A stretch of 64,000 nucleotides of DNA from positions 1 to 64,000 of the forward strand of contig CAVQAW010000003.1 in assembly GCA_963710535.1 (NCBI GenBank), written 5' to 3'. The notes under the pieces are model-generated. The model ran no database searches. It was not told where the DNA came from and saw only the letters and a program-made list of their open reading frames with translations. Shown here piece after piece: positions 45,234 to 54,636 of this stretch. Source of the stretch: Pelagihabitans sp963710535. Its GTDB lineage: Bacteria; Bacteroidota; Bacteroidia; Flavobacteriales; Flavobacteriaceae. Each line of letters begins with the position of its first letter. The first letter of the stretch is position 1. The position numbers and the translations under genes were made by a program.

Positions 45234-45605
45234 ATGGTAAACACAGAGGAATTTGTTGTGAGATTGGAACTTCTACTAGAATATTATGGACTATCCGCTG
45301 CGGCTTTTGCCGATAAGATTGAAGTGCAGCGGTCGGGAATTTCGCATTTGTTATCGGGCAGGAACAAGCCTAGTTTGGATTTCGTCATGAAGGTTGTGCA
45401 TACCTTTCCCGAAGTTAATCTATATTGGCTGCTCAATGGAAAAGGAAGTTTTCCTACCGATCTAAAAAAATCTCCCTCCTCCCCATCGAATGAACTTCAT
45501 GTCAAAAACAAAACTTCAATGGAAAAAGCTCCTATTGGGAAAACCATTGAAAAAATCGTGGTTTTTTATTCCGATGGAAGTTTTAAGGCCTATAGTGGGA
45601 ATTGA
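45234..45605 (+). CDS. XRE-type helix-turn-helix protein
   Basis: A 123-residue regulator with an N-terminal HTH of the XRE/Cro-CI type (about residues 8-65: LLEYYGLSAAAFADKIEVQR, then SGISHLLSGRNKPSLDFVMK) and a polar, Ser-Pro-rich C-terminal half with a short conserved end (IEKIVVFYSDGSFKAY). This two-part design is frequent in flavobacteria. No partner gene is evident. The upstream 277-base region is very AT-rich and probably carries its promoter. Confidence 0.85.
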   Translation: MVNTEEFVVRLELLLEYYGLSAAAFADKIEVQRSGISHLLSGRNKPSLDFVMKVVHTFPEVNLYWLLNGKGSFPTDLKKSPSSPSNELHVKNKTSMEKAPIGKTIEKIVVFYSDGSFKAYSGN

Positions 45606-45630
45606 ACCCCAAATTCTTAATTTTGCGGGA

Positions 45631-46008
45631 ATGCGCAACCAGATCCTATTATCCATAATGGCCATCAGTCTTCTGGCGGCCTGCTATCGACCTGAACGTA
45701 ACTGCCAACAATTTATAAACGGCAGCTTTTCTTTCACATCTACCGTTGATGGTGTGGAAATGACGACCACCTTTATGCGGAAAGACGGTTTGGAAATCGA
45801 CTATTTCAACGGAAAAGCCGATTCTGCCTCGGTCAGGTGGATCAATGATTGCGAGTATATCGTCAAAAAATTGAACCCGAAGAACAAGGCCGAAGAAAAA
45901 TCGGTACAGATCAAGATTTTGTCAACTACCGATAATTCCTATACCTTTGAGTACGGACTTGTAGGAAGCAGCAAAAAATCGAGAGGTACGGCCTTTAAAA
46001 CGAACTAA
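45631..46008 (+). CDS. Small lipoprotein of unknown function
   Basis: I start at ATG 45631, giving 125 residues with a lipoprotein signal (MRNQILLSIMAISLLAAC, Cys 18 in a LAAC lipobox). The mature part has paired cysteines (C18 lipidated, C25 and C69) and a beta-rich pattern ending in GSSKKSRGTAFKTN. It is probably attached to the outer membrane. It lies three bases before terC and 25 bases after the HTH gene. Homologues in flavobacteria are next to TerC, but the function is unknown. Confidence 0.8.
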   Translation: MRNQILLSIMAISLLAACYRPERNCQQFINGSFSFTSTVDGVEMTTTFMRKDGLEIDYFNGKADSASVRWINDCEYIVKKLNPKNKAEEKSVQIKILSTTDNSYTFEYGLVGSSKKSRGTAFKTN

Positions 46009-46011
46009 ATT

Positions 46012-46824
46012 ATGTGGGATATCTTTTCCAGCGTCGATGCTTGGGTCGCTTTGTTGACCCTGACCTTTTTGGAGATTATCCTGGGAATTGATAATATCGT
46101 TTTTATCTCCATAGCGGCGAATAAATTGCCGCAAAAAGACCAAAAAAGAGCTACCAACCTGGGGCTGCTTTTGGCTATGGTACAACGCATTATTCTGTTG
46201 TTCGCGGTGTCCTTCCTTATAGGCCTCAAGATTCCTTTTTACTACATCAAAACCTCCTGGCTCACAGTAGGGATAAGCGGCCAGGCCATGATCCTTTTTT
46301 TCGGCGGACTTTTCCTGTTGTACAAAAGCACTTCCGAGATCCATGAAAAAGTGGAATTGCCGGAGCACGATGAAGATGCGATCAACGCGAAGAATATTAC
46401 CAGTTTCTCCAAGGCCATCGTTCAAATTGTTATTATCGACTTTATTTTTTCGATCGATTCGATATTGACCGCAGTGGGGATGACCAACGGTTTAGGCGAA
46501 AAGCCGATGGATGCCTTGATATTGATGATTATTGCCGTGGTGATTTCCATCGTTATCATGATGCTCTTCGCCAATCCGATCAGGGTTTTTATCAACAAGC
46601 ACCCATCCATGCAATTGCTGGCACTTTCGTTTTTGATTTTGATCGGGTTCATGTTGATAGCCGAGGCGGCGCATTTGAGCCATACCAAGGTGTTCGGACA
46701 GGAAATTGGGGTTATCCCCAAAGGATATCTTTATTTTGCCATTGCTTTCTCCTTACTGGTTGAGTTTCTCAATATCAAAATGAGAAAGAAAGAAAAAGCA
46801 TTGCCCAATGATGATCACGCATAA
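46012..46824 (+). CDS. TerC family integral membrane protein
   Basis: A 270-residue multi-spanning membrane protein with about seven hydrophobic helices. The family motifs LEIILGIDNIVFISI (residues 19-33) and IIDFIFSIDSILTAVG (about 143-158), each with intramembrane acidic residues, are intact. TerC proteins are linked to manganese export and to secretion of metal-loaded or exported proteins; the original name comes from tellurium resistance. It starts three bases after the lipoprotein stop. Confidence 0.93.
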   Translation: MWDIFSSVDAWVALLTLTFLEIILGIDNIVFISIAANKLPQKDQKRATNLGLLLAMVQRIILLFAVSFLIGLKIPFYYIKTSWLTVGISGQAMILFFGGLFLLYKSTSEIHEKVELPEHDEDAINAKNITSFSKAIVQIVIIDFIFSIDSILTAVGMTNGLGEKPMDALILMIIAVVISIVIMMLFANPIRVFINKHPSMQLLALSFLILIGFMLIAEAAHLSHTKVFGQEIGVIPKGYLYFAIAFSLLVEFLNIKMRKKEKALPNDDHA

Positions 46825-46922
46825 TGTGCACCAAATTCGGTTTACCGGCATTTAAGGCTCAACGTGGGATATAACAAAACAATTATAGGAAAAGCATACT
46901 TACTCAGGGCAGGAGTTACAGA

Positions 46923-47879
46923 CTAGTTGGGCCTGCTGAAGGCTATTTCAGGATGTTCCATTTTTTGCTTCTTGAACAATCGCTGTTGTTGTTTTACCGT
47001 CATCGTACTGCCATCATGGCTCCATCCCGGGGGACCGAAAATATACATCAAGGCATGGGACAACTTTTTGGATTTTTTTACGTCCTCCCAAATATCCTTG
47101 AACTCATGGGTAAGGATAACAATGGGATTGTGTGAATTTGGGGCGTGAATTACGCCGTATTTCACGTCGATATCATCATCAAGTTCTTTCCAAGTGCCAA
47201 ATAACTTATCGAATATGTTCAAGAATCCGCCATGGTTCTTATCCAAATACTCCACATTTTGTGCATGATGTACTTGGTGCATGGTATGGGTATTGAAGAT
47301 TTTTTCGATGAAACCCATTTTTGGAATGTACACCGAGTGCAGTTGAAACTGCCAGAGCGCTTCTATTCCCAAGCAAACGACTACCATTTCGGGCGGGAAT
47401 CCCAATGCGGGCATCCACATATAGAACAGGGGTTTGTAAAGGATGGTAAACCAGCCGTTACGCACCGCTGTACCCAGATTGAAGTTCTCCGAAGAATGGT
47501 GGACGATGTGGGCTGCCCATAAAATACGCACTTCATGATTGGCACGATGGAACCAATAGTAGGTAAAATCATCGGCCAATTGGCATAACAGCCAAACATA
47601 CCAAGCATAGCCAAAGGATTCATATCCCATAATATTGGTGCGGACCCCTTCCACCATTGGATTGAACAGGTTATAAGTGAATTCGAAGATGACAATTGCC
47701 GAAATGAGCTTGATCAAAGGTGCGATGATGGCCGATCCAACACCCATGAACCCACTTGCAAACAAGTCTTTCCATTCATAGAGATGATCATCTCCATGGG
47801 TCTTGCTATAAGTAAGTTCTAGAAGAATAAAAGCGATGAAACAAGGTACACCGTATACCAGGGGGTTGGTAAAATCCAT
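46923..47879 (-). CDS. Sterol desaturase / fatty acid hydroxylase family protein
   Basis: A membrane di-iron enzyme of the fatty acid hydroxylase superfamily. I start at ATG 47879 (MDFTNPLVYGVPCFIAFILL), giving 318 residues with four or so membrane helices; the longer frame adds a basic N-terminus without support. The histidine clusters are WFHRANHEVRILW, AAHIVHHSSE, and NTHTMHQVHHAQN, matching HX3-4H, HX2-3HH and HX2-3HH. The substrate cannot be told: carotenoid, lipid A acyl chain or hydroxy fatty acid are possible. Confidence 0.9.
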   Translation of the reverse strand: MDFTNPLVYGVPCFIAFILLELTYSKTHGDDHLYEWKDLFASGFMGVGSAIIAPLIKLISAIVIFEFTYNLFNPMVEGVRTNIMGYESFGYAWYVWLLCQLADDFTYYWFHRANHEVRILWAAHIVHHSSENFNLGTAVRNGWFTILYKPLFYMWMPALGFPPEMVVVCLGIEALWQFQLHSVYIPKMGFIEKIFNTHTMHQVHHAQNVEYLDKNHGGFLNIFDKLFGTWKELDDDIDVKYGVIHAPNSHNPIVILTHEFKDIWEDVKKSKKLSHALMYIFGPPGWSHDGSTMTVKQQQRLFKKQKMEHPEIAFSRPN

Positions 47880-48218
47880 TAAAAAAATAGTGTTTTGGCT
47901 AAGATAGCGATTAAACTTGCCAATCATTAGTTCTTTAACCTTTTCGCACCGGTTTTGGCTAAGATTTGGCAATTATTTTGGCAACATTAAGAATTATTTC
48001 TTAAATGCTAGCTCGATTTACTTCCAACTTTAAAAAATTTTGCGGGGCGATGTTCGAAGCGCTATGTATTGATCGATCAAAACCCTTCTGCAGTTCCCAA
48101 ATATGATACTTGAACTTCACATTCTCCCATGCCATAAATACATTAAATAACCACCGAAACGCGATTTCAGCAGCTGTTTTCTGTCAGATCTTCGTATCTG
48201 GAGTGAAAAATCAAGGCT
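47880..48218. other. Intergenic region between the hydroxylase gene and parC
   Basis: A 339-base stretch between a minus-strand start (47879) and the parC stop. It contains an in-frame but unsupported 31-codon extension of the hydroxylase and a small CAGAT/ATCTG hairpin near 48183-48198 without a T-tract. No gene, RNA or repeat was recognised. Confidence 0.5.
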
Positions 48219-50888
48219 TTAGAACAGTTTAATTTGTCCATCGCCATCTTCATCATCTTCATTCGGATCTTTTGATTTGTTTGGACCATCCTTAAGAGAC
48301 GATTCCTTGTCGTCGTTCGCTTCCACATTCTCCTCATCGACCACTTCAATTTCCGCCGGTTCATGGGGTGCAGGTTCTTCAAAGGGGAGCGACTCGAGTA
48401 TATTTACATTTTTTATTTTTTCCGAAGTCAATTGATTACCTAAAGCTTTTATTCCTTTAATTGATATAAAAGATTCTATATCAACAATTTGATTTGGTTT
48501 TGCATCTTTCCCTCTAGGCTTTGCGAACTCTAATTCAACCACAGGTCGCCAATCGGTCAGCACCAGCTCCAGGAACGATTTTGGATGTTCGGATATAAAG
48601 GTTTCTTCCTTGTTTTCGTTTTCTATCACAAATCTCTTGACATAATAACGCTCCTTATCCCCGTCGTAGTAAATTGCAGACAAGGGCTTGTTGTGGTGCC
48701 ATTTTTCAAGAATGATCATGTCCTCGTCAAAGTGGGTCGACATGGTAGGCGCCACTGTTTTTGCCGCACCTTTTTGGGTGACCACCAATAATCGGTCATC
48801 GCCCCGAAAATCTCCCAATAGTTCTCCGCGCCCGTCGACATTGAGGCGTCGAACCACATCGTCGAACCAGATTTTTCTTGGCTTTAGGGTCGAAACCCCT
48901 TTTTCCTTTAGTTCGATCCGCTTTACGGAATATTTGGTGACCAAATTGCCTTTTGAGGCGCGCCCTTTGATCAAAACATCAGCAAAATCAAGGTCCCATT
49001 TTAATTTTTTTATGCTACCCGATTGTCTTAAGAGTACCGTTATGACCTCTGCCTCCCCGTTCGGGTTTGCTGAAAAATACAATACTTCAGAATTGGGTTT
49101 GCCACCTGTCAACGGGTAAGTTTTATCCCTGGTGGTGGAAGTAACGTTAAACCGTTTGATAAAGGATGGTCCACCTTTCCCGGCTTTGTAAATCATATTA
49201 TAGATGGTGCGGCTATCCTTTTTCTTGAAAACTGCCACGTGAATGATATTTTTACCGACAAAAGTTTTTGAATCCACTTTGGTCACCATCATATTTCCAT
49301 CACGGGTAAACACGATAATATCGTCTATATCACTGCAGTCGGTGATGTATTCATCGCGTTTCATCGATGTCCCCACAAAGCCTTCCTCCCGGTTGACATA
49401 TAGTTTCGTATTTCGTATGACCACCTTGGTGGCCTCAATATCGTCGAAAGTCCTTATTTCTGATTTACGTTCCCTGCCCTTACCATATTTCTCTTTTAAA
49501 GATTTGAAGTAATCGATGGCAAAATCGACAAGGTGGGCCAAATGGTGTTTTACCTCAGCGATCTTTTTTTCCAAATTATCTAGAAGTTCCTGCGCCTTGT
49601 CCAAATCAAATTTTGAAATACGTTTGATCCTAATTTCGGTAAGCCTTACGATATCCTCTTCGGTAACCGCTCTTCTCAAGTTTTGGGTGAAGGGCATCAA
49701 ACCCTTATCGATGGCCTCAATAACGCCTTCCCAAGTTTCCTCATCCTCGATATCCCGATAAATCCTGTTCTCAATAAAAATGCGCTCCAAAGAAGAATAA
49801 TGCCATTGTTCTTCCAACTCCCCCAGCTGTATTTCCAATTCTGCCTTCAACAACTCCACCGTATTGTCGGTTGAGCGTTCCAACATTTCAGTAACCCCGA
49901 TGAACAGCGGTTTGTTGTCTTCTATGATGCATCCCAATGGCGAAATACTACTTTCACAGGCCGTAAAAGCGTAGAGGGCATCTATGGTTTTATCGGGAGA
50001 TATACCGGAGGGCAAGTGAACCAAAATTTCTACCTCCGCTGCCGTATTGTCATCTATTTTTTTGATTTTGATCTTCCCTTTGTCATTGGCTTTTAGGATG
50101 GAATCGATCAAGGTAGAGGTGTTGGTCCCATAGGGTATCTCATTGATGACCAAGGTATTTTTGTCTAACTGTGAAATTCTCGCTCTTGTCCGTATCTTTC
50201 CACCTCGAAGTCCGTCGTTATAATTGGCCACATCGATGATGCCCGCTGTGGGAAAGTCGGGGTATATCTTAAACCGTTGTCCTTTAAGGTGTTTGACCGA
50301 AGCGTCGATCAATTCAATGAAGTTATGCGGCAATATTTTGGTGGAGAGCCCTACTGCGATTCCTTCGGCACCCTGCGCCAGTAGCAATGGAAATTTTACG
50401 GGAAGGTTTACGGGTTCCTTCTTTCTGCCGTCATAAGATTGCTGCCATTCGGTAATCTTCGGACTAAATACGACCTCGAGGGCAAATTTTGACAATCGGG
50501 CCTCAATATATCTCGAGGCGGCCGCCCCGTCACCTGTCAATATATTTCCCCAGTTCCCTTGCGTATCGATCAACAGGTCTTTCTGACCGATTTGCACCAT
50601 GGCATCGCCAATACTGGCATCCCCGTGGGGATGGTACTGCATGGTGTGCCCTACCACATTGGCCACCTTATTGTAGCGCCCGTCGTCCAATTCCTTCAAC
50701 GAATGCATAATGCGCCTTTGAACCGGTTTAAAACCGTCTTCAATGGCAGGTACGGCCCGTTCTAAAATAACATAGGAAGCATAATCTAGAAACCAGTCTT
50801 TGTACATTCCGGAAACCCTTGTCAGCGCCTCCTGTGTGTCATCTGTATTTTCTTGATGGGCTTCGTTCAGATCCTCATTTTCCTCCAT
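48219..50888 (-). CDS. parC: DNA topoisomerase IV subunit A
   Basis: A type IIA topoisomerase subunit of 889 residues that cuts and rejoins DNA; with ParE it unlinks sister chromosomes. The catalytic tyrosine is Y127 in AAASRYIEARL. The quinolone-determining stretch reads HPHGDASIGDAMV, with Ala91 where many enzymes have serine and Asp95 at the acidic position. A winged-helix and tower region follow, then the C-terminal beta-pinwheel domain and a long acidic tail (about 835-889, many Glu, Asp, Lys). The order parE-parC with a 24-base gap supports topoisomerase IV and not gyrase. Confidence 0.93.
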   Translation of the reverse strand: MEENEDLNEAHQENTDDTQEALTRVSGMYKDWFLDYASYVILERAVPAIEDGFKPVQRRIMHSLKELDDGRYNKVANVVGHTMQYHPHGDASIGDAMVQIGQKDLLIDTQGNWGNILTGDGAAASRYIEARLSKFALEVVFSPKITEWQQSYDGRKKEPVNLPVKFPLLLAQGAEGIAVGLSTKILPHNFIELIDASVKHLKGQRFKIYPDFPTAGIIDVANYNDGLRGGKIRTRARISQLDKNTLVINEIPYGTNTSTLIDSILKANDKGKIKIKKIDDNTAAEVEILVHLPSGISPDKTIDALYAFTACESSISPLGCIIEDNKPLFIGVTEMLERSTDNTVELLKAELEIQLGELEEQWHYSSLERIFIENRIYRDIEDEETWEGVIEAIDKGLMPFTQNLRRAVTEEDIVRLTEIRIKRISKFDLDKAQELLDNLEKKIAEVKHHLAHLVDFAIDYFKSLKEKYGKGRERKSEIRTFDDIEATKVVIRNTKLYVNREEGFVGTSMKRDEYITDCSDIDDIIVFTRDGNMMVTKVDSKTFVGKNIIHVAVFKKKDSRTIYNMIYKAGKGGPSFIKRFNVTSTTRDKTYPLTGGKPNSEVLYFSANPNGEAEVITVLLRQSGSIKKLKWDLDFADVLIKGRASKGNLVTKYSVKRIELKEKGVSTLKPRKIWFDDVVRRLNVDGRGELLGDFRGDDRLLVVTQKGAAKTVAPTMSTHFDEDMIILEKWHHNKPLSAIYYDGDKERYYVKRFVIENENKEETFISEHPKSFLELVLTDWRPVVELEFAKPRGKDAKPNQIVDIESFISIKGIKALGNQLTSEKIKNVNILESLPFEEPAPHEPAEIEVVDEENVEANDDKESSLKDGPNKSKDPNEDDEDGDGQIKLF

Positions 50889-50912
50889 TCAGAGAATTCG
50901 TATTTACTTGGT

Positions 50913-52775
50913 TTATTGTTGGTCGGCTTCAACCAAATCAACTTCTACTTTAAGATTATTGATTATAAATTCTTGTCGGTCGGGCGTGTTTTTGCCCATA
51001 TAAAATTCCAGCAGGTTTTCAATTGACATTGCCTTGTCGAGCATGACGGGTTCGAGGCGGATATCATCCGCAATAAAATGTTTGAATTCGTCAGGGGAGA
51101 TTTCACCAAGGCCTTTGAACCTTGTGATCTCGGGCTTTCCCGAAAGTTTTGCAATGGCGCTTCTCCTTTCGTCCTCACTGTAACAGTAAATGGTTTCCTT
51201 CTTATTGCGAACCCTGAACAAGGGGGTCTGTAAAATGTACAGGTGGTTTTCTTTGATCAGTTCGGGGAAGAATTGGAGAAAAAACGTAATCAACAATAAC
51301 CGTATGTGCATGCCGTCAACATCGGCATCCGTGGCGATTACGATATTGTTGTACCGCAGGTCTTCCATAGAATCTTCTATGTTCAATGCCGCCTGTAAGA
51401 GATTGAATTCTTCGTTCTCATAAACGATTTTCTTTGACATGCCATATGAATTCAATGGCTTGCCCCTTAGACTGAAAACCGCTTGTGTATTTACATCGCG
51501 CGACTTGGTAATCGACCCGGAGGCAGAATCGCCTTCGGTGATGAAAAGGGTACTCTCCAGCCGTCTCTCACTTTTCATATCAGTTAGATGTACCCTACAA
51601 TCCCTAAGCTTTTTATTGTGCAGACTGGCTTTCTTAGCCCGATCTTTGGCGAGTTTTCTGATCCCTGAAAGTTCCTTTCGCTCCCGTTCGGCCTGCATGA
51701 TCTTCCTTTGAAGACTTTCGGCGGTTTCCGGATTCTTATGAAGATAATTATCTAAGTGCTTGCCTACGAAATCGTTGATGTAGGTTCTGACGGTGGGAAG
51801 ATCGCCGCCCATGTCGGTCGATCCCAATTTGGTTTTGGTCTGACTCTCGAAAACCGGCTCCATTACTTTTATGGAAATGGCAGAAATGATCGACTTTCTT
51901 ACATCGGAAGGGTCATAGCCCTTGCCATAAAAATCACGGATGGTCTTGACCAAGGCTTCCCTAAAGGCAGCCTGATGGGTCCCCCCTTGCGTAGTGTTCT
52001 GTCCGTTTACAAATGAATGGTATTCTTCGCTGTATTGGGTCTTGCTATGGGTAATGGCCACTTCGATATCTTCCCCTTTAAGATGGATGACGGGGTATAG
52101 CATATCCTCTACATTGTTGTTGTCCTCCAATAGGTCCTTCAATCCGTTCTCGGAAAAATATTTTTCACCATTGAACAAAATGGTCAGTCCAGGATTGAGG
52201 TACACATAATTTTTTAGCATGCGTTCTACATACTCATTGCGGTATTTGTATTTTTTGAAGATGGTTTCATCCGGGGTAAACAATACCTTGGTGCCACTTC
52301 GTTTGGTACTGTCGGTAGGGCCTTCTTCGGTAACCAGATTCCCTTGTGTGAATTCGGCTGATTTTATGAGATTGTCCCTTACCGATTCTACCTTAAAAAA
52401 GGAGGAGAGGGCATTTACGGCCTTGGTACCGACACCGTTGAGACCTACGGATTTTTTGAAGGCCCGGGAATCGTATTTACCGCCGGTATTCATTTTGGAG
52501 ACGACATCGACTACCTTGCCCAAGGGTATGCCTCGCCCATAGTCACGGACCTTGACCACATTATCCTTGATGCTGATATCAATGGTCTTACCGGCGCCCA
52601 TCACAAACTCATCGATACAGTTGTCAATGGTTTCTTTGAGGAGAATGTAAATGCCGTCATCTGCAGACGAACCGTCGCCCAACTTCCCGATATACATGCC
52701 AGGCCGCATCCGTATATGCTCTTTCCAATCGAGCGAACGAATGTTATCTTCGGTATATTGGGCGTTTTCAGACAT
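50913..52775 (-). CDS. parE: DNA topoisomerase IV subunit B
   Basis: The ATPase subunit of topoisomerase IV. I start at ATG 52775 (MSENAQYTEDNIRSLDW), giving 620 residues, which fits ParE (GyrB is longer); the 45-residue extension in the open frame is not family-like. GHKL ATP-site motifs are ETIDNCIDE (about 48-56), VRDYGRGIPLG, and GLNGVGTKAVNALS. The TOPRIM domain has EGDSASGS and DADVDGMHI. It is upstream of parC in one operon. Confidence 0.95.
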   Translation of the reverse strand: MSENAQYTEDNIRSLDWKEHIRMRPGMYIGKLGDGSSADDGIYILLKETIDNCIDEFVMGAGKTIDISIKDNVVKVRDYGRGIPLGKVVDVVSKMNTGGKYDSRAFKKSVGLNGVGTKAVNALSSFFKVESVRDNLIKSAEFTQGNLVTEEGPTDSTKRSGTKVLFTPDETIFKKYKYRNEYVERMLKNYVYLNPGLTILFNGEKYFSENGLKDLLEDNNNVEDMLYPVIHLKGEDIEVAITHSKTQYSEEYHSFVNGQNTTQGGTHQAAFREALVKTIRDFYGKGYDPSDVRKSIISAISIKVMEPVFESQTKTKLGSTDMGGDLPTVRTYINDFVGKHLDNYLHKNPETAESLQRKIMQAERERKELSGIRKLAKDRAKKASLHNKKLRDCRVHLTDMKSERRLESTLFITEGDSASGSITKSRDVNTQAVFSLRGKPLNSYGMSKKIVYENEEFNLLQAALNIEDSMEDLRYNNIVIATDADVDGMHIRLLLITFFLQFFPELIKENHLYILQTPLFRVRNKKETIYCYSEDERRSAIAKLSGKPEITRFKGLGEISPDEFKHFIADDIRLEPVMLDKAMSIENLLEFYMGKNTPDRQEFIINNLKVEVDLVEADQQ

Positions 52776-52980
52776 GCTTTGGGGTTTGTTCGAAAGTGTC
52801 GCTAATATAACACGACTTGCAAAAAGATGAAACCCCTTAGGGTTAAAGTAATTAACAATGGAAAACCACGATTGTTGATAGCAGGCAAGTAAAAGGTCGG
52901 AAAAATCCATGTAATGACCAAAAACTTCCCCAATTCAATGTCATTTGGGATTAATTTGATATGGAATGCCAAACGTAATT

Positions 52981-54076
52981 TTACACATTGAACCTGAAAT
53001 GCATCACGTCCCCATCTTTCACGATATATTCCTTGCCCTCTACACGCATTTTGCCAGCCTCCTTCACTTTCAATTCACTGCCATAGGCTATGAAATCGGC
53101 ATAAGAGATGACTTCTGCCCTGATGAAGCCCTTTTCAAAGTCGGTGTGGATCACGCCTGCGGCCTGGGGCGCCGTGGCACCAACGGGAATCGTCCAGGCG
53201 CGCACTTCCTTGACCCCGGCCGTAAAATAGGTTTCAAGGTTCAAAAGCTTGTAGGCGCCGCGGATCAATTTGGCAGAACCGGGTTCCGACAATCCGATAT
53301 CTTCCAAAAACATTTGGCGTTCTTCAAAGGTTTCCAATTCGGTAATATCGGCTTCGGTAGCCACCGCCAAAACGATAAGCTCGGCATTTTCTCCAGCGAT
53401 CGCAGATTTTACTTGTTCCACAAAGGCATTGCCGGTCGCTGCAGCTCCCTCATCAACATTGCATACGTACATTACAGGTTTGTCTGTAATAAACTGCAAG
53501 GGTTTCACAAATTCATTTCGATCTTCCTTTTCCACTTCAATCGCACGGATTGAGATTCCTGCTTCCAAGCCCGTCCTTCAATTTCTGTAATACTGCTTCC
53601 TCTTTTTGAGCCTCTTTATTGCCTGTTTTTGCAGCCCGTTTCACTTTTTCGAGTTTCTTGTCGACCGTTTCCAGGTCTTTCAACTGCAGCTCCATATCAA
53701 TGGTCTCCTTGTCACGAATCGGATTCACGGTACCATCAACATGAACGATGTTCTCATTTTCGAAGCATCGCAAAACGTGTAAAATGGCATCCGTTTCTCG
53801 AATATTGCCCAAAAACTGGTTGCCCAGGCCCTCTCCTTTGCTCGCCCCCTTGACCAAGCCGGCGATATCAACAATTTCAACAGTCGCAGGCACTACCCTT
53901 TCCGGATTGACCAAGCTTTCAAGCTTTTGCAATCTGGTATCCGGGACGTTTACCACCCCGATATTGGGTTCTATGGTGCAAAATGGAAAATTCGCACTTT
54001 GTGCCTTGGCATTGGAAAGACAATTAAAAAGAGTGGATTTTCCAACATTGGGCAATCCAACGATACCTGCTTTCAT
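52981..54076 (-). pseudogene. ychF: Ribosome-associated GTPase/ATPase YchF, single-base frameshift
   Basis: YchF (human OLA1 relative) is an Obg-like P-loop NTPase with ATPase activity. The first part, starting at ATG 54076, has GLPNVGKST (residues 7-15), DIAGLVKGASKGEGLGNQF and the coiled-coil arm; it runs to about residue 168 and then reads LGSRNLNPCD and stops at 53537. A second frame overlaps and continues EAGISIRAIEVEKEDRNEF through the NVDEGAA and GA(Y/F)KLL region to the TGS-domain end DGDVMHFRFNV at 52981. Deleting one T of GGGCTTGG (about 53571) restores KDGLEAGISIRAI and a normal protein of about 365 residues. YchF is widely conserved, so a sequencing error is more likely than real decay. 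Confidence 0.88.
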
Positions 54077-54636
54077 GTATTCTTAATTTGAGGGTGCAAA
54101 GATAGTTCTTACGATCGTAATTGAAGGGAATTGATCTTGCCTAAGGTATTTATTTTAACTCCAGGTCCAAATTCAATTTCGGAGGAACGGAGATAGTCGC
54201 ACATGAAAATTTAATGAATTATTAACATTTTAGGAATTTTGGGTTATATTTGGTTGATTTCATCCACGGAATCACTTGGAATGTTTGCTGATGGCTCAAC
54301 CAAGGCAAAGCATGATAGGAGTTCATGTTTATGCCTTTCCCTCCAAGCCCGGTAAATGCTTTCCCCTTGTTCTAAGGAAAACGATAAGAACTCCTATTTT
54401 GATAAAGTTGTTTATCAATGATTTACATTTCAAGAATGAAGCATACGCATACACAAAGTTGAATAGCATTGCTCCAAAAATAAAATGACTGGAATTTTTG
54501 GGCTTTTGAAGATGTTTATGAGAATAGGCAATTTCTTTTGCTCGTTTCATTGACAATTCTGAAACTTGGTTAAGATTCTCCAATCCTTACCGCAATGGAT
54601 GTTATTTCACATTAGTTCTAACTTAAACACACTATT
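54077..54636. other. 560-base intergenic region with an inverted repeat
   Basis: This divergent region between ychF (minus) and the TonB receptor (plus) contains no recognised gene. ATAGGAGTTC at 54315-54324 and GAACTCCTAT at 54388-54397 form a perfect 10-bp inverted repeat 63 bases apart. A -7-like sequence TATATTTG occurs at 54245-54252, but without a good upstream -33 element. Two weak reading frames (54276-54488 plus; 54329-54583 minus, basic and hydrophobic) have no family resemblance. The receptor's promoter must lie in the right part. Confidence 0.45.

Noticed and set aside
48219..50888. parC as gyrase subunit A
   Set aside because: The adjacent B subunit has the short ParE length and lies in the parE-parC order with a C-terminal acidic tail; gyrA is usually elsewhere in flavobacteria.
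52966..53553. Plus-strand open frame of 195 codons opposite the second half of ychF
   Set aside because: The minus strand encodes an unmistakable YchF C-terminus, so the plus frame is a shadow.
54329..54583. Minus-strand frame of 84 codons in the ychF-TonB gap
   Set aside because: No family resemblance, no start context, and overlap with another weak frame on the opposite strand; kept only as part of the gap description.
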